A stretch of DNA of 35,831 nt from Borrelia duttonii Ly (lineage in GTDB: Bacteria > Spirochaetota > Spirochaetia > Borreliales > Borreliaceae). The stretch is taken from NCBI RefSeq assembly GCF_000019685.1, contig NC_011249.1, positions 1 to 35,831 on the forward strand. Reading direction: 5' to 3'. Under the pieces are notes generated by a model that worked only from the letters and a program-made list of their open reading frames with translations, did not search any database and was not told where the DNA came from. This document shows positions 35,296 through 35,831 of this stretch, piece by piece (position 1 is the stretch's first letter; every line of letters begins with the position of its first letter). Position numbers and translations under genes: made by a program.

Positions 35296-35831
35296 GTGAA
35301 ATTCAAAAACAAATTTTTAATTTTAAGTTTGCTTTTCAGTTTTGTTAGTTGTGGTTTATTCCTTGATAAGGGCAAAGGAGCTTTAGAAGGATTTCGTGAT
35401 GCTGAAGTAGTAGAACCTGTAGCTGTATTAAAAGCTGTAGTAGAACCTGTGTTAGAAGCTATATTACCTGTAGTAGAAGTTATATTACCTGTAGTAGAAT
35501 CTGTAGTAGAAAAAGATGATGATAAAAAAACAGTAGAAGAAATAGTAGAATCTAAAGAAACATCAAAATCTGAAGAAAAAGTAGAAAGTAAAGATAATAA
35601 AGAAGTAAAAGAAACGGATATAAAAGGTTTAGAAGTTGAATTGCAGCCTAATAATTATGATGATGATGTTAAGTATGTAAATGATGCACTTTATTGGATT
35701 AAAACAATAAAAGAAAAGAGATCAGATATAATGGATGAAACTTTAGCAATATCAGGAGATATTGAGTTTGTAAAAAAGATTATTTCGCAAAAATATCAAC
35801 AAGAGGGTAAGGCTAATGAAAGGGTTCAACT
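35296..35831 (+). CDS. Lipoprotein with Val-Glu-Pro-rich linker, cut by window end
   Basis: Starts at a GTG at 35,296 behind AGAGGTG and is open to the end of the window (178 codons seen). The signal peptide (KFKNKFLILSLLFSFVSCG) has Cys19. Residues about 35-75 repeat EPV, VVEPV and LPVVE units (REPEAT-like EVVEPVAVLKAVVEPVL, ILPVVEVILPVVESVVE). A Lys/Glu linker follows, then a helical part (DVKYVNDALYWIKTIKEKRS). The leader LLFSFVSC and this layout recall BBK32/P35-type lipoproteins, but without the C-terminus this is only a guess. It is probably surface exposed. Confidence 0.75.
   Translation, partial: MKFKNKFLILSLLFSFVSCGLFLDKGKGALEGFRDAEVVEPVAVLKAVVEPVLEAILPVVEVILPVVESVVEKDDDKKTVEEIVESKETSKSEEKVESKDNKEVKETDIKGLEVELQPNNYDDDVKYVNDALYWIKTIKEKRSDIMDETLAISGDIEFVKKIISQKYQQEGKANERVQ

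Overview
This window is part of a plasmid, probably linear, from a relapsing-fever group Borrelia. The sequence is very AT-rich. It carries many variable major protein cassettes: Vlp genes with a poly-Met/GCNSGG lipoprotein leader, and OspC-like Vsp genes. In its centre is a Borrelia plasmid-maintenance locus in the usual PF57/62-PF50-PF32-PF49 order. Mlp lipoproteins, a Bdr protein and Borrelia-type lipoproteins complete the picture. The species cannot be read from the sequence alone.

Layout. Position 1-510 is the 3' part of an unidentified gene. From about 650 to 13,906 lies the left arm of a vmp archive. It holds nine Vlp cassettes and two cassette remnants, all on the minus strand. Positions 14,444-20,348 form the core: an Mlp lipoprotein, the four maintenance genes, a non-coding stretch with a strong promoter-hairpin candidate, and a second Mlp lipoprotein facing back toward the core. 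Positions 20,349-26,848 hold lipoprotein genes of relapsing-fever type, several decayed paralogs, a dead Bdr copy and an intact Bdr gene. From 27,353 to 34,466 lies the right arm of the archive. It holds two Vsp and four Vlp cassettes plus a remnant, all on the plus strand. The right edge has a small charged protein and a cut-off lipoprotein gene. Both archive arms therefore read away from the maintenance core.

How it works together. In relapsing-fever Borrelia one vmp is expressed from a single site, and silent cassettes replace it by recombination (established knowledge for B. hermsii). The cassettes here look like donors. Several lack a start, a signal peptide or an intact frame. They are separated by short blocks that repeat the same leader, terminator and downstream sequences. 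One downstream element occurs near both ends of the archive as an inverted repeat of about 141 bp (712-852 and 34,621-34,762) with about six mismatches. Related copies lie between cassettes. I read these as analogues of the B. hermsii downstream homology sequences, but that identification is inference. The Greek-letter Vlp subfamily names are assigned from memory of typical N-termini and are tentative.

No tRNA, rRNA, CRISPR array, insertion sequence or recognisable telomere was seen.
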